The position numbers and the translations under genes are program-made. Below, piece by piece: positions 34,188 to 43,498 of a stretch of 64,000 nt of DNA. The stretch's first letter is position 1. Every line of letters begins with the position of its first letter. Source of the DNA: Sphingopyxis macrogoltabida. GTDB taxonomy: Bacteria > Pseudomonadota > Alphaproteobacteria > Sphingomonadales > Sphingomonadaceae. Below the pieces are notes generated by a model, which was given only the letters and a program-made list of their open reading frames with translations, had not been told where the DNA came from and ran no database searches. The stretch lies in contig NZ_CP009429.1 in assembly GCF_001314325.1 (NCBI RefSeq), forward strand, positions 2,542,501 through 2,606,500, read 5' to 3'.

Positions 34188-34973
34188 CTAGTCTTTTGCG
34201 GTGTAGCCAAAGGCCTTGTGCGCCAGCTTGACCACCGCGGGATCGAGATCGGGCGGCGTCATCGGCACCGCGGCTTCCAACGCCTCGACGACATGGGTCA
34301 GCGCCGCGATCCGTGCCGCCTTCTTGTTGTTGCCGTCGATCACCTTCCACGGCGCCCAGCGCGTGTCGGTCTGCGCGAACATCTCATCCATCGCGGCAAG
34401 ATAGTCCTTGCGCCTCGCCCGGTTGCGATAATCTTCGGCGCCGGTTTTCCACCGCTTCCACGGATCGTCCAGCCGATCGGCGAAACGCTTGTCCTGTTCT
34501 TCCTGCGTGATGTGGATGAACAGCTTGACGAGATTGGTGCGGCTACCGGTGAGCTGTGCCTCGAACTCGTTGATCTCGTCATAGCCCTTGCGCCACTCGG
34601 CTTCGCTCGCAAAGCCCTCGACCCGTTCGACGAGAACCCGCCCGTACCAGCTCCGGTCAAAGATCGATATTTCGCGATTGCCGGGCAGCCGTTTCCAGAA
34701 GCGCCACAGGAAATGACGTGATTTTTCTTCTTCGGTCGGGGCCGAGATCGGCCAGACCTCGAAATAGCGCGGGTCGAGCAGCGCGGTCAGCCGCTTGATG
34801 ATGCCGCCCTTGCCGCCGGCATCCCAGCCCTCGAACATGATGATGCTGCGCTGGCCATGGGTGATATGCGCCGACTGGACACATTCCAGCCGTTCCTGCA
34901 GCGCCTTGAGGTCGTCGCCATAGTCGCCGTCATATTTGGCGCCCGATTCATGGTCCGAAAGCGAAATGGTCAT
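34188..34973 (-). CDS. ppk2: Polyphosphate kinase 2 family protein
   Basis: A 261-residue PPK2. The Walker A loop is FEGWDAGGKGG, the Walker B and lid motif FDRSWYGRVLVERVEGF, and the conserved IKRLTALLDPRYFEVW and RHFLWRFWKRLP lie between. The family uses polyphosphate to phosphorylate nucleoside mono- or diphosphates; the class (ADP or GDP versus AMP) is not fixed here. PPK1 and PPX are also encoded in this window. Single gene, 45 bp from the DnaJ-domain gene. Confidence 0.95.
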   Translation of the reverse strand: MTISLSDHESGAKYDGDYGDDLKALQERLECVQSAHITHGQRSIIMFEGWDAGGKGGIIKRLTALLDPRYFEVWPISAPTEEEKSRHFLWRFWKRLPGNREISIFDRSWYGRVLVERVEGFASEAEWRKGYDEINEFEAQLTGSRTNLVKLFIHITQEEQDKRFADRLDDPWKRWKTGAEDYRNRARRKDYLAAMDEMFAQTDTRWAPWKVIDGNNKKAARIAALTHVVEALEAAVPMTPPDLDPAVVKLAHKAFGYTAKD

Positions 34974-35057
34974 GCGGCTTTCCTAGACCACCGATGCGGC
35001 GCTTACCAAGGGGGCGAACGCCATTGTCGTGTTCTGGTACAGCGACCCGCGATTTCC

Positions 35058-35996
35058 TTACTTGTAACTCATAAGCTGCTTGCGCACCTGCCAGTCGGCG
35101 ATCGCCTGCCGATGGCGTTCGATCCGCGTCAACGCCGCCGGAATGGCCTCGCCGCGCAATCCCTGCCGCTGTGCCTCGCCGTACCAGTCGGTCGCGGCAT
35201 CGAAATCGCCCTGCATTTCGGAACAAAGGCCAAGATTGAAGGCAAGCGCCGCGGTCGGCACCGCGTCGCGGGTCAGCGCGGTCCACGCTGCGCAGGCTCC
35301 GGCCTGGTCGCTCTTGGTCTGGCGGATCGCGTCCTTGAACGCCTCGGCCGCCGGCTTGGCCAGCCCCTTGCGATTCTCGTCGACGCGCACGTCGAGGACA
35401 TAGCGGCGCGGCGCAAGGTCGTCGCGGATCGTCTCGACCTGCTTTTTGCGCGTCGCATTGACGAATTGTTCGACCGTCCGCGATGCGCTGCGGTCGGGGC
35501 AATAGGTGATTTCGTCGCGAGCGTTCAGCGGCCGCGAATAGCGCACCGACCCATCGGCGATCGCGACCAGCCGCACCGTCGTCGCTGCAGTCGCGATGCG
35601 GCGGCGGCAGCGGATTTCGACCTCCACCTCTTTCAGGCATTTCTTCTTGTCGGCGGGATCATATTCGGTGCAGCGGTCGCGCTTTTCGGTGACGGGCAGC
35701 TCCTCGACGTTGCTGCGCACCGTACCGGTCACCAGCGCATCGATCGGCGCCCCCGATTCGGGCGCAACGATCCGGAAATAGGGGCGCCCGTCGAACTCGG
35801 CGGTGCCGAGTTCGGCCTCCAGCGCCTGCGCGAACACGGCGCCGTCGCGCCCTTCGAACCGCTCGACCGCAAGGCGATAGAGGTCGTTCGCCTCCGCATT
35901 CGCCGGTTCGGCGGCCGCGATCGTCAGCACCTCGGCACCCGCCGGCGCTGCGAGACACAGACAAACAGCCGCCAAGGCTGCGCGCGCATCGACCAT
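35058..35996 (-). CDS. Exported protein of unknown function with TPR-like C terminus
   Basis: A 312-residue protein with a signal peptide (about 1-20, ending PAGAE). The first part has a beta-rich region (VTGTVRSNVEELPVTEKRD) with paired cysteines (DRCTEYDPADKKKCLKE and IRCRRR). The last 90 residues form TPR-like helices (AALAFNLGLCSEMQGDFDAA, WYGEAQRQGL). It probably works in the periplasm, perhaps as an envelope scaffold. I do not recognise the family. Start MVDARAAL gives the best signal peptide. Confidence 0.7.
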   Translation of the reverse strand: MVDARAALAAVCLCLAAPAGAEVLTIAAAEPANAEANDLYRLAVERFEGRDGAVFAQALEAELGTAEFDGRPYFRIVAPESGAPIDALVTGTVRSNVEELPVTEKRDRCTEYDPADKKKCLKEVEVEIRCRRRIATAATTVRLVAIADGSVRYSRPLNARDEITYCPDRSASRTVEQFVNATRKKQVETIRDDLAPRRYVLDVRVDENRKGLAKPAAEAFKDAIRQTKSDQAGACAAWTALTRDAVPTAALAFNLGLCSEMQGDFDAATDWYGEAQRQGLRGEAIPAALTRIERHRQAIADWQVRKQLMSYK

Positions 35997-36070
35997 GATA
36001 CCCCTTCCCCCGATCAACCCCGCGACGGGCTATCGCAGCCCGGTACGGCTGTCAAAGCGCGGCCGCCTCT

Positions 36071-36949
36071 TCAGAGCAAGTCGGCGAGCAAGGCGGCGAG
36101 ACGTTCGGGCGCTTCCATCGGGATGAAATGGCTATGCTCGCCCCATTGTTCGTCACGCACCGCGCCCAGGGCATCGCCAAGGCCGGGCCAGGTCGGGCTG
36201 ACCGAGAAATCGAGCGCGCTTGCGCGCTCGCCAGTCCGGGCGCGGATCACGCTGACCGGTGCCGCCATGTCTTCGAGCCAGCGATAGGGGCTGGTCCGCA
36301 GCGCATTCAGATAGACCGACGCCTCGAGCGCCGGCGGACAGGCCAGGTCGAAGCCTTCGCCGTCCGCGGCGGACAACAGGCCGAAGCGGCAATAATCGGC
36401 GAGCACCTCAGGCTGCCAATGGGTATAGGGCGGCCGCTGCGCAAAATGGGCGTTCATCGCTTCCCACCCGTCCCAGCGGGCGCGGCGGCGCGCGACGGGA
36501 TGCCCGGCCGGAGCGGGCACGGGCTGCCCCGCCGCCTCGTCGTACAGCGCCGGCTCCATGATGACCGGATCGACGAGCACGAGATGGCGGAAGGCCGCCG
36601 GGCGTCCCGCGGCGAGGCGGGTAAGGACATAGCCGCCCATGCTGTGTCCACAGCCCACCAGCGGGCTTCCGGCAAACAGATCGACCAGCGGCAACAGCGC
36701 GTCCGAGGTCGCCGCCCAGTCGGACAGCGAGGCGGGCTTGGCGCTGCGGCCGTGCCCCAGATGGTCGGGTACGACAACGTGCGTTCCGGCGGGCAGCGCC
36801 GCGACGACCCGGTCCCACAGCCGCGCGTGAAAGCCCGTCGCGTGGAGCAACAGCAGCGACGCCCGGCCGGGCGAAGGCTCGCCCCACTCGAACCAGCAGA
36901 TTTCGCCTTCCGGCGTATCCAGCCGGTGTTCGCGGGGCCCGCCGTCCAC
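36071..36949 (-). CDS. Alpha/beta hydrolase
   Basis: A 292-residue alpha/beta-fold hydrolase. The oxyanion HATGFHARLW motif follows strand 3, and PDHLGHGRS marks the next loop. The nucleophile elbow is GCGHSMGG (Ser). The acid and His are expected in the C-terminal quarter (HSHFIPMEAPER). The substrate is unknown. The start is GTG. It lies 3 bp after aspS, so they are probably co-transcribed. Confidence 0.88.
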   Translation of the reverse strand: MDGGPREHRLDTPEGEICWFEWGEPSPGRASLLLLHATGFHARLWDRVVAALPAGTHVVVPDHLGHGRSAKPASLSDWAATSDALLPLVDLFAGSPLVGCGHSMGGYVLTRLAAGRPAAFRHLVLVDPVIMEPALYDEAAGQPVPAPAGHPVARRRARWDGWEAMNAHFAQRPPYTHWQPEVLADYCRFGLLSAADGEGFDLACPPALEASVYLNALRTSPYRWLEDMAAPVSVIRARTGERASALDFSVSPTWPGLGDALGAVRDEQWGEHSHFIPMEAPERLAALLADLL

Positions 36950-36952
36950 GCC

Positions 36953-38743
36953 CTAGCTCTTGGGGCCGTCGACGAGGCGGATGCTGAGTTCCTTGAGCTG
37001 CTTTTCGCTGACCGGCGCCGGGGCGCCCATCATCAGGTCTTCGGCCTTCTGGGTCATCGGGAAAACGATCACCTCGCGGATGTTCGGCTCGTCGGCGAGC
37101 AGCATCACGATGCGGTCGACGCCCGGCGCGGAACCTCCGTGCGGCGGTGCGCCGAACTTGAAGGCATTGATCATGCCCGCAAAGTTGGTGTCGACATCCT
37201 GCTGGCTGTAACCGGCAATTTCAAAGGCCTTATACATGATGTCGGGGCGATGGTTGCGGATCGCGCCCGACGACAGTTCGACGCCGTTGCAGACGATGTC
37301 ATATTGATAGGCGAGGATATCGAGCGGATCCTTGTTCACCAGCGCGTCCATCTCGCCCTGCGGCATCGAGAAGGGGTTGTGGCTGAAATCGATCTTGCCG
37401 GTGTCCTCGTCGGCCTCGAACATCGGGAAATCGACGATCCAGCAGAATTCGAAGCGGCTCTTGTCGATGAGGTCGAGCTGGTCGGCGACGCGGGTGCGCG
37501 CGAGGCCGGCGAGCTTGGCCGCCTTCGCCTCGACCCCGGCGGCAAAGAAGATGCCGTCGTTCGGGCCGAGACCCATCGCGTCGGCAATCGCCTTCATGCC
37601 CTCTTGGCCATGATTGTTGGCGATCGGTCCGCCGAACACGCCGTCCTTCTGCGTCGCATAGCCGAGGCCCGGGAAGCCTTCCGACTGCGCCCAGCTGTTC
37701 ATCTCGTCGAAGAATTTGCGGCTCTTCTCGTGCGTTTCGGGGGCGGCGACGGCGCGGACGACCTGGCCTTCCTCGACCATCGTCGCAAAGCGGCCGAAGC
37801 CCGATCCCTTGAAGAAATCGCCCACGTCATGGACGAGCAGCGGGTTGCGGAGATCCGGCTTGTCGCTGCCGTACTTCAGCATCGATTCGCGGTACGGAAT
37901 GCGCTGGAACGGCAGCGGCGACACGCTGCGGCCCTTGCCGTCGAAATCGGCGAACTCCTCGAACACGCCGTGCAGGACGGGTTCGATGGCGTTGAAAACA
38001 TCGTCCTGCGTGACGAAGCTCATCTCGAAATCGAGCTGGTAGAATTCGCCCGGGCTACGGTCGGCGCGCGCGTCCTCGTCGCGGAAGCAGGGCGCGATCT
38101 GGAAATAGCGGTCGAAGCCCGCAACCATCAGCAACTGCTTGAACATCTGCGGCGCCTGCGGCAGCGCGTAGAATTTGCCGGGGTGGACGCGGCTGGGCAC
38201 CAGATAGTCGCGCGCGCCCTCGGGGCTGCTCGCGGTCAGGATCGGCGTCTGGAATTCGGTGAAGCCCTGGTCGATCATCCGGCGGCGCAGTGACGAAATG
38301 ACGTTCGAGCGCAGCACGATATTCTTGTGCAGGCGCTCGCGGCGGAGATCGAGGAAGCGGTTGGTGAGGCGGATTTCCTCGGGATATTCGGTTTCGCCGA
38401 ACACGGGCAGCGGCAGGCGTTCGGCGGCCGACTGCACGGTCACCGCGGTCGGATAGATTTCGATCTCGCCGGTCGCCAGCTTCGGGTTGAGCGTCTCGGG
38501 CGAACGCGCGGCGACCTTGCCGGTGAAGGTCAGAACGGACTCGGGGCCCAAGGCGTTGACCGTGGGATAAAGGTCCGAACCCGTCTCCACCACGATCTGG
38601 GTGATGCCATAATGATCGCGCAGATCGACGAAGAGCACATTCGCATGCTCGCGCGTCCGGTGCACCCAGCCCGAAAGACGGACGTCCTCACCGACGTTGG
38701 CGGCGCGAAGGTCTGCGCATGTGTGGGTGCGATAGGCGTGCAT
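36953..38743 (-). CDS. aspS: Aspartate--tRNA ligase
   Basis: A 596-residue class IIb synthetase of bacterial type. The N-terminal OB domain binds the anticodon ([19 protein letters not shown]). Motif 2 is [19 protein letters not shown], and motif 3 is [12 protein letters not shown]. The bacterial insertion (GAD) domain lies between them. It charges tRNA-Asp, and possibly also tRNA-Asn if the cell lacks AsnRS. The start MHAYRTHTC (ATG) is preferred to a TTG five codons upstream. Confidence 0.97.
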   Translation of the reverse strand: MHAYRTHTCADLRAANVGEDVRLSGWVHRTREHANVLFVDLRDHYGITQIVVETGSDLYPTVNALGPESVLTFTGKVAARSPETLNPKLATGEIEIYPTAVTVQSAAERLPLPVFGETEYPEEIRLTNRFLDLRRERLHKNIVLRSNVISSLRRRMIDQGFTEFQTPILTASSPEGARDYLVPSRVHPGKFYALPQAPQMFKQLLMVAGFDRYFQIAPCFRDEDARADRSPGEFYQLDFEMSFVTQDDVFNAIEPVLHGVFEEFADFDGKGRSVSPLPFQRIPYRESMLKYGSDKPDLRNPLLVHDVGDFFKGSGFGRFATMVEEGQVVRAVAAPETHEKSRKFFDEMNSWAQSEGFPGLGYATQKDGVFGGPIANNHGQEGMKAIADAMGLGPNDGIFFAAGVEAKAAKLAGLARTRVADQLDLIDKSRFEFCWIVDFPMFEADEDTGKIDFSHNPFSMPQGEMDALVNKDPLDILAYQYDIVCNGVELSSGAIRNHRPDIMYKAFEIAGYSQQDVDTNFAGMINAFKFGAPPHGGSAPGVDRIVMLLADEPNIREVIVFPMTQKAEDLMMGAPAPVSEKQLKELSIRLVDGPKS

Positions 38744-38842
38744 TTTCTCGTCTTTCAATGATTGGAATAATCACGTTTAACGTGATTTATGGCCGCGCCT
38801 AAGGCAGGTCGGCGCGCCATTTGTCAAGGGTGGACGGTCGAT

Positions 38843-40354
38843 TCAGCAGGTCAGGCCGAGCCCGTCGAGCACCTCGCTGCCGAACAGCGCGCGATGCGCG
38901 GGATCGGGCATCAACCGATCGCGCGCGGCGCGCCAGCGGCGGAAATCCTCACCATAGTCGGCGGCGACCCGCGCGGCATCGAGGCGACAGCTTTTCGCCC
39001 AGTGGCGCGTGAAGCCGATCCCCTGTGCATCGAGCACCTCGACGACGCGCGCATAAGCCGCGGCCGTCCGTTCGCTGCGCGGCCCGTCGAAGTCGATCAC
39101 GGCATTGTGCGGATAGCGCGCCGGCGCAAGCAGTCCTTCGGCGCGCGCCATGAAGCGCAGCGTCACGACCGTCGAGCCGCCATGGCGCGCATAGACGGTG
39201 CATATCATCTCGAACGCCCGCGCCAGATCGGCGCGGTCGATGGTGACCGACGCGTTGAACAGGTCGGCGAGCGGCCGGTGCGTGTCGAGCCCCTCGCCCC
39301 AGCTGCCGTAAACCGGCGGATCGTCGACGTCGGGGCCGCTCGCATAGCCCAGCTTCATCGCATATTGCAGCAGCGCGCCGCGCGCCCATGGATAGTCGTC
39401 GAGCAAGCGCCCGAGCAGGCTGAGCGCGTCGTACCCCGCCCCCAGTTCGCCCGGCGTTGCGTGCGAATAATCGTCACGCCACGGCTCGCGGTACAGAAAA
39501 CGCAGCATCGCGGGGCGCTTGAACGGCTTGTACGGGTTGACGATCATCTGGACGAAATCGGGGTCCTGATCGAGCGCATAGGCCGCCGAAAAGCGTCGGA
39601 AGTCGCCCGCCGCCAGCCAATCGAGCGCCGCGCGGTCGACGGTGCGCAGGTTCTGGATCGGGCGAACGAGGAATTTCGGCACGCTGTCCACGACCAAGGC
39701 GGTGACGATGCCGAGCGACCCGACCGGAAGCTGAAGCGCGGCGAACAGGTCATCGTCGCGGAGCGGCATCGAACCCGTTGCGGCGATGAAGGCATCGCTC
39801 ATCACGCCTGCCGCCGGTTCGACCCAATGGACGCCGCCCGGCGTCACCACCTGCACCGCACGGATATGGTCCTGGATGCCGCCGCGCGCGATCATCGATC
39901 CGTGCGTTCCCGTGGCGCAGGCGCCGGCAAAGGTCTGCCCGTTGCCGGCACCGCTCGTCCAGAGCGAGCGGCCCTGTTCCTCAAGCTTGTCGGAGACCTC
40001 GTCGACCAGCGCACCCGCCTCGACGAGCATCAGCGCGTCCGCATCGATGCCGGGGCGGACGTCGCCGGCGCCGATGCGGAAACAGCGATTGAAGCGCCGC
40101 GTGTGGAGCAGCCAGCTTTGCGAACAGATATTGACGTTCGACGGCGACCAGCCCGCGCCGAGCGGACGGACGCGGCGCCCCGCCGCCTGCGCAGCCGTCA
40201 GCCAATCCTGCACCGCCTTCGCCGCGAGCGCGAGTTCGTCGCGGCCCCGCAGTGCATCGCCGCTGCGCAGGCCGAAACGCGTCGCGGCCTCGCAGGTGCC
40301 GGTGCCATGATAGTTGGTCCAGCGACCTTCATCGCCAAGCTGGACGATCGGCAT
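38843..40354 (-). CDS. FAD-binding D-arabinono-1,4-lactone oxidase-like protein
   Basis: A 503-residue flavoprotein of the VAO/ALO group. The FAD-binding N-terminal half has VRPLGAGWSPSNV and TSGAGNGQTFAGACATGTHG. The C-terminal ALO domain ends with a segment rich in Arg and Asp (YGEDFRRWRAARDRLMPDPAHRALF). Such enzymes oxidise sugar lactones or polyols with oxygen; the substrate is not fixed. The start ATG at 40354 overlaps the stop of the small membrane gene as TGATG. A much longer open frame continues upstream but is antisense to rnd. Confidence 0.85.
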   Translation of the reverse strand: MPIVQLGDEGRWTNYHGTGTCEAATRFGLRSGDALRGRDELALAAKAVQDWLTAAQAAGRRVRPLGAGWSPSNVNICSQSWLLHTRRFNRCFRIGAGDVRPGIDADALMLVEAGALVDEVSDKLEEQGRSLWTSGAGNGQTFAGACATGTHGSMIARGGIQDHIRAVQVVTPGGVHWVEPAAGVMSDAFIAATGSMPLRDDDLFAALQLPVGSLGIVTALVVDSVPKFLVRPIQNLRTVDRAALDWLAAGDFRRFSAAYALDQDPDFVQMIVNPYKPFKRPAMLRFLYREPWRDDYSHATPGELGAGYDALSLLGRLLDDYPWARGALLQYAMKLGYASGPDVDDPPVYGSWGEGLDTHRPLADLFNASVTIDRADLARAFEMICTVYARHGGSTVVTLRFMARAEGLLAPARYPHNAVIDFDGPRSERTAAAYARVVEVLDAQGIGFTRHWAKSCRLDAARVAADYGEDFRRWRAARDRLMPDPAHRALFGSEVLDGLGLTC

Positions 40355-40683
40355 CAGGCGTCTCCCAGCGGCTGGATGCCGGCATGTGCCCGCCACGCAA
40401 CGGTGACCGGACGCAGGAAGCCGAAACTGACGAGCGCGACGAGCATCTGCCGCCGCGTCGCGAAGACGCGCACATCGCAAAGACCATGGTCGGATTCGGA
40501 CGCGATGAAGGGCTGCGCCGCCGCGCTGGCGAAACCCCAGCCCTTCAGCGTCACCACCATCCGCTCCTCGTCGAGCGGCCGCGGGTTGGCGATCGATACG
40601 AAAATATCGGCCTGCCCCGCCATATATTGCCCGAAAAGCAGCGCAAAACCGAGCGCCGCCAGCCCCCAACCGATCCACATCAT
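40354..40683 (-). CDS. Small membrane protein coupled to the lactone oxidase gene
   Basis: A 109-residue protein. The N-terminal hydrophobic helix is MMWIGWGLAALGFALLFGQY. It is followed by a region with a Cys (HGLCDVRVF) and a second hydrophobic segment (MLVALVSFGFLRPVTVAW). The stop overlaps the oxidase start by one base, so they form a translational pair. It may anchor the oxidase or pass electrons, but no cofactor site is seen. Function unknown. Confidence 0.6.
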   Translation of the reverse strand: MMWIGWGLAALGFALLFGQYMAGQADIFVSIANPRPLDEERMVVTLKGWGFASAAAQPFIASESDHGLCDVRVFATRRQMLVALVSFGFLRPVTVAWRAHAGIQPLGDA

Positions 40684-40792
40684 CGCCAAGACCCCTTCGC
40701 GTTTTCCCCTGTCCGCTGTTGCGGATCCGCGACCCGAAGAGTGCGGGCAATTTTTCCTGCCCGTCCTTCCCAACTAGCTGTATAGGCCCATC

Positions 40793-41992
40793 ATGCAAGT
40801 CCATCCGCTCATCGAAACCAGTACCGCGCTCGCCGAATTCATCGGCCTTATCAAGGACAGCGATTTCATCGCGGTCGATACGGAATTCATGCGCGAGAAT
40901 ACCTTCTGGCCCGAACTCTGCCTGATTCAGGTCGCAAACAGCGAACATGCCGCCGCGATCGACCCGATGGCCAACGGCATCGACCTCAAACCTCTGCTCG
41001 ACCTGCTCGTCGACAATGAGGAGGTGCTGAAGGTCTTCCACGCCGGCGGACAGGATGTCGAAATCATCTTCAACCTGACCGGAAAGACGCCGCACCCGAT
41101 CTTCGACACGCAGATCGGGCAGATGGCGCTCGGGCAGGCCGAACAGGTCGGCTATTCGAACCTCGTCGAGGCGTGGCTCGGTATCGTGCTCGACAAGGGC
41201 GCGCGCTTCACCGACTGGAGCCGCCGCCCGCTCGACAAGCGCCAGATCGATTATGCGATCGGCGATGTGACGCACCTCGCCGAGATTTTCCCGATGATGC
41301 TGAAAAAACTGGTCAAGACCGGGCGCGGCCACTGGCTCGACGAAGAGATGGAAAAACTCGCCGACCCCGCCAATTATAACGTCGACCCTGAAAAGGCCTG
41401 GCTGCGGATCAAGGTGCCGTCGCGCAAACCCGACGTGCTCGGCCGCCTGAAAGCGCTCGCCGCGTGGCGCGAGCGCGAGGCGCGGACAAAGAACCTGCCG
41501 CGCGGCCGCATCGTCAAGGACGAGACGCTCGGCGATCTTGCCGCACATCCACCCAAGGATCAGGACGGGCTCGGCCGGGTGCGCGGGCTGTCGGCGACGT
41601 GGAAGTCGAACGATATCGGCGCGCGGCTGATGGACGCGCTCGACAATGCCAAGCCACTGCCCAAGGACGACATGCCCGACCGCGCGCCGCGCGGCCCCGG
41701 GCTCGGCAAGGAAGGCGTGCTCGTCGCCGACCTCCTCAAACTGCTCCTCAAGATACGTGCCCGCGAACTCAATGTCGCGTCGCGGCTGATCGCCCGCAGC
41801 GACGACCTCGAGGCGCTCGCGGCCGGGCGCCGCGACGATATCCCGATGATGCAGGGCTGGCGCTACGACGTCTTCGGCCACGCCGCGCTCGACCTTGTCG
41901 AAGGCCGGATGGGCTTTGCGGTCAAGAACGGCAAGCTGGTGATGAGCGAAATCGATGCCGCTGCTGCCGCCCCGATCGACGACGCCGGCTGA
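40793..41992 (+). CDS. rnd: Ribonuclease D
   Basis: A 399-residue 3'-5' exoribonuclease of the DEDD family. The motifs are VDTEFMRE (Asp-x-Glu), VFHAGGQDVEII and the Y-type motif YAIGDVTHL. An HRDC domain follows (about 210-290, RLKALAAWREREARTKNLPRG). It trims tRNA and small RNA 3' ends. Single plus-strand gene between the oxidase pair and ppx. Confidence 0.96.
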   Translation: MQVHPLIETSTALAEFIGLIKDSDFIAVDTEFMRENTFWPELCLIQVANSEHAAAIDPMANGIDLKPLLDLLVDNEEVLKVFHAGGQDVEIIFNLTGKTPHPIFDTQIGQMALGQAEQVGYSNLVEAWLGIVLDKGARFTDWSRRPLDKRQIDYAIGDVTHLAEIFPMMLKKLVKTGRGHWLDEEMEKLADPANYNVDPEKAWLRIKVPSRKPDVLGRLKALAAWREREARTKNLPRGRIVKDETLGDLAAHPPKDQDGLGRVRGLSATWKSNDIGARLMDALDNAKPLPKDDMPDRAPRGPGLGKEGVLVADLLKLLLKIRARELNVASRLIARSDDLEALAAGRRDDIPMMQGWRYDVFGHAALDLVEGRMGFAVKNGKLVMSEIDAAAAAPIDDAG

Positions 41993-42003
41993 AGCAAGGC
42001 GGC

Positions 42004-43488
42004 TTAGCGCAATACCAGTTCGGGCTTGGCATCGAGCGCCTGCGCAAGCGAGCGCAGCCGGCGTTCGACCGATTCACCGGCCAGATGATGCCAACCCGGA
42101 TCGAGGCTGAGCCGCAATTTTCCGTCGATATGGGCGATCGCGCTGGCTTTCAGCGGCGCCTCGACCCCGCCGGTCAACCGCTGGGCCAGGCGGATCGCAA
42201 GCCCCCATTGCCGCGCCCGCGCGAGGCGCTCTGCCTCGACGAGCGCGCCCATCGCTGGAAAATCGCCGTCGGCGCCGCCAAACCCGGCGTGGAGCGCCCG
42301 CGCCAGCAGAATCCGGCCCGGTATGTCGATGCCGCGCCAGTTGCCGTGCAGGCCGATCTCGGTCCCACGTTCGGCACGAAAATCGGGATTTGCCGACCAC
42401 GCGACGTCGCTGAGCAGGCTGGCGGCGAGCCGGATACGGCTGTCTGCCACCGCCTCGCTCGCGAAAAGCGGCGCGATCCAGTCGGCGATCGCCGGGCCAT
42501 GCGGGGCGAAGCGCGCGAGGCGACGGCCCTCGAATTCGGCGGCGACGATCAGCGGATCCTGCGCCTGCGTTGCCGCATCGAGCGTCTGGTAGAGCAGACC
42601 CTCGCGCAGCCCCGACGACGAGACGGTCATTTCGGGAACATCGATGATATTGGCGAGCGCCGCCAGCAGCGCGGCCGCGTCGGGCAGCGTCGATGCACGG
42701 GTCGACGCCATGCCCGGGATCGCTCGTATTTCCTCGAAACTCAGCCGCCTCGTCGCGCGCACCAGCCGGCGGAGCGCCGCACGCGGCAGCGTGTGCTGGT
42801 CGAGCACGGCAAGCGGATCGTGCGTCAGTTCGAGGTCGAGACGCGCCAACGCACGCCATGATCCGCCGACGAGGTAGAGCGGCAGACCGGTGAGCAGCGC
42901 CGGCCATCCGGCGCTTTTCAGCATCTTGCGCACCGCGCGCTCGAACGCCTGTTCGCCATCCTTGCGCAGCGCGGGCAAGCGCAGCACGCCGAGCGGAAAG
43001 GACGCCCGCCGGCCGACCTCGCCGCCCGCGACCTCCGCCAGTTCGAGGCTGCCGCCGCCAAGGTCCACCGCGATGCCATGGGCGTCGGGAATCGCGGCAA
43101 TCACGCCGTGCCCCGCGGCTTCGGCTTCTTCCTCGCCCGACAGAAGGCGGATCTTGAGGCCTGCTTCGGCCGCCCTCGCGATGAAGTCCGGGCCGTTGGC
43201 CGCATCGCGCACCGCCGCGGTCGCGACGCATTGCAGGTCCTTGACCTCCATATGACGCGCGAGCAGCGCATAGCGGTGCAAGGCGGTCAGTCCGCGCGCG
43301 GCATCCTCGTCGGCGATGCGTCCGTCGATCGACAGACCACGGCCCAGCCCTGCCGCAACCTTTTCGTTGAAGATCACCGCCGGCGCGCGGCGCGGCCCTT
43401 CATACACGACGAGGCGGACCGAGTTGGAACCGATATCGATGACCGCCGAGCGGTGGACCGCCAGTTTCGAGGAGCGCAGCAAACCCAA
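42004..43488 (-). CDS. ppx: Exopolyphosphatase / pppGpp phosphatase (Ppx/GppA)
   Basis: A 494-residue enzyme of the ASKHA fold. N-terminal motif VIDIGSNSVRLVVYEG and VDLGGGSLELAEV bind phosphate. The C-terminal helical domain resembles HD-type extensions of PPX. It removes terminal phosphate from polyphosphate and, in some members, from pppGpp. The start is TTG, 10 bp after the ppk1 stop, so it is co-transcribed with its biosynthetic partner. Confidence 0.93.
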   Translation of the reverse strand: MGLLRSSKLAVHRSAVIDIGSNSVRLVVYEGPRRAPAVIFNEKVAAGLGRGLSIDGRIADEDAARGLTALHRYALLARHMEVKDLQCVATAAVRDAANGPDFIARAAEAGLKIRLLSGEEEAEAAGHGVIAAIPDAHGIAVDLGGGSLELAEVAGGEVGRRASFPLGVLRLPALRKDGEQAFERAVRKMLKSAGWPALLTGLPLYLVGGSWRALARLDLELTHDPLAVLDQHTLPRAALRRLVRATRRLSFEEIRAIPGMASTRASTLPDAAALLAALANIIDVPEMTVSSSGLREGLLYQTLDAATQAQDPLIVAAEFEGRRLARFAPHGPAIADWIAPLFASEAVADSRIRLAASLLSDVAWSANPDFRAERGTEIGLHGNWRGIDIPGRILLARALHAGFGGADGDFPAMGALVEAERLARARQWGLAIRLAQRLTGGVEAPLKASAIAHIDGKLRLSLDPGWHHLAGESVERRLRSLAQALDAKPELVLR

Positions 43489-43498
43489 ATCTATCGTC

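Noticed and set aside
38744..38758. TTG start of aspS five codons upstream
   Set aside because: The ATG at 38743 gives the conserved MHAYRTHTC beginning.
40355..41881. Upstream continuation of the lactone oxidase frame to about 1,000 codons
   Set aside because: The part above 40354 is antisense to rnd and unlike any oxidase; the ATG at 40354 with TGATG coupling is the sensible start.
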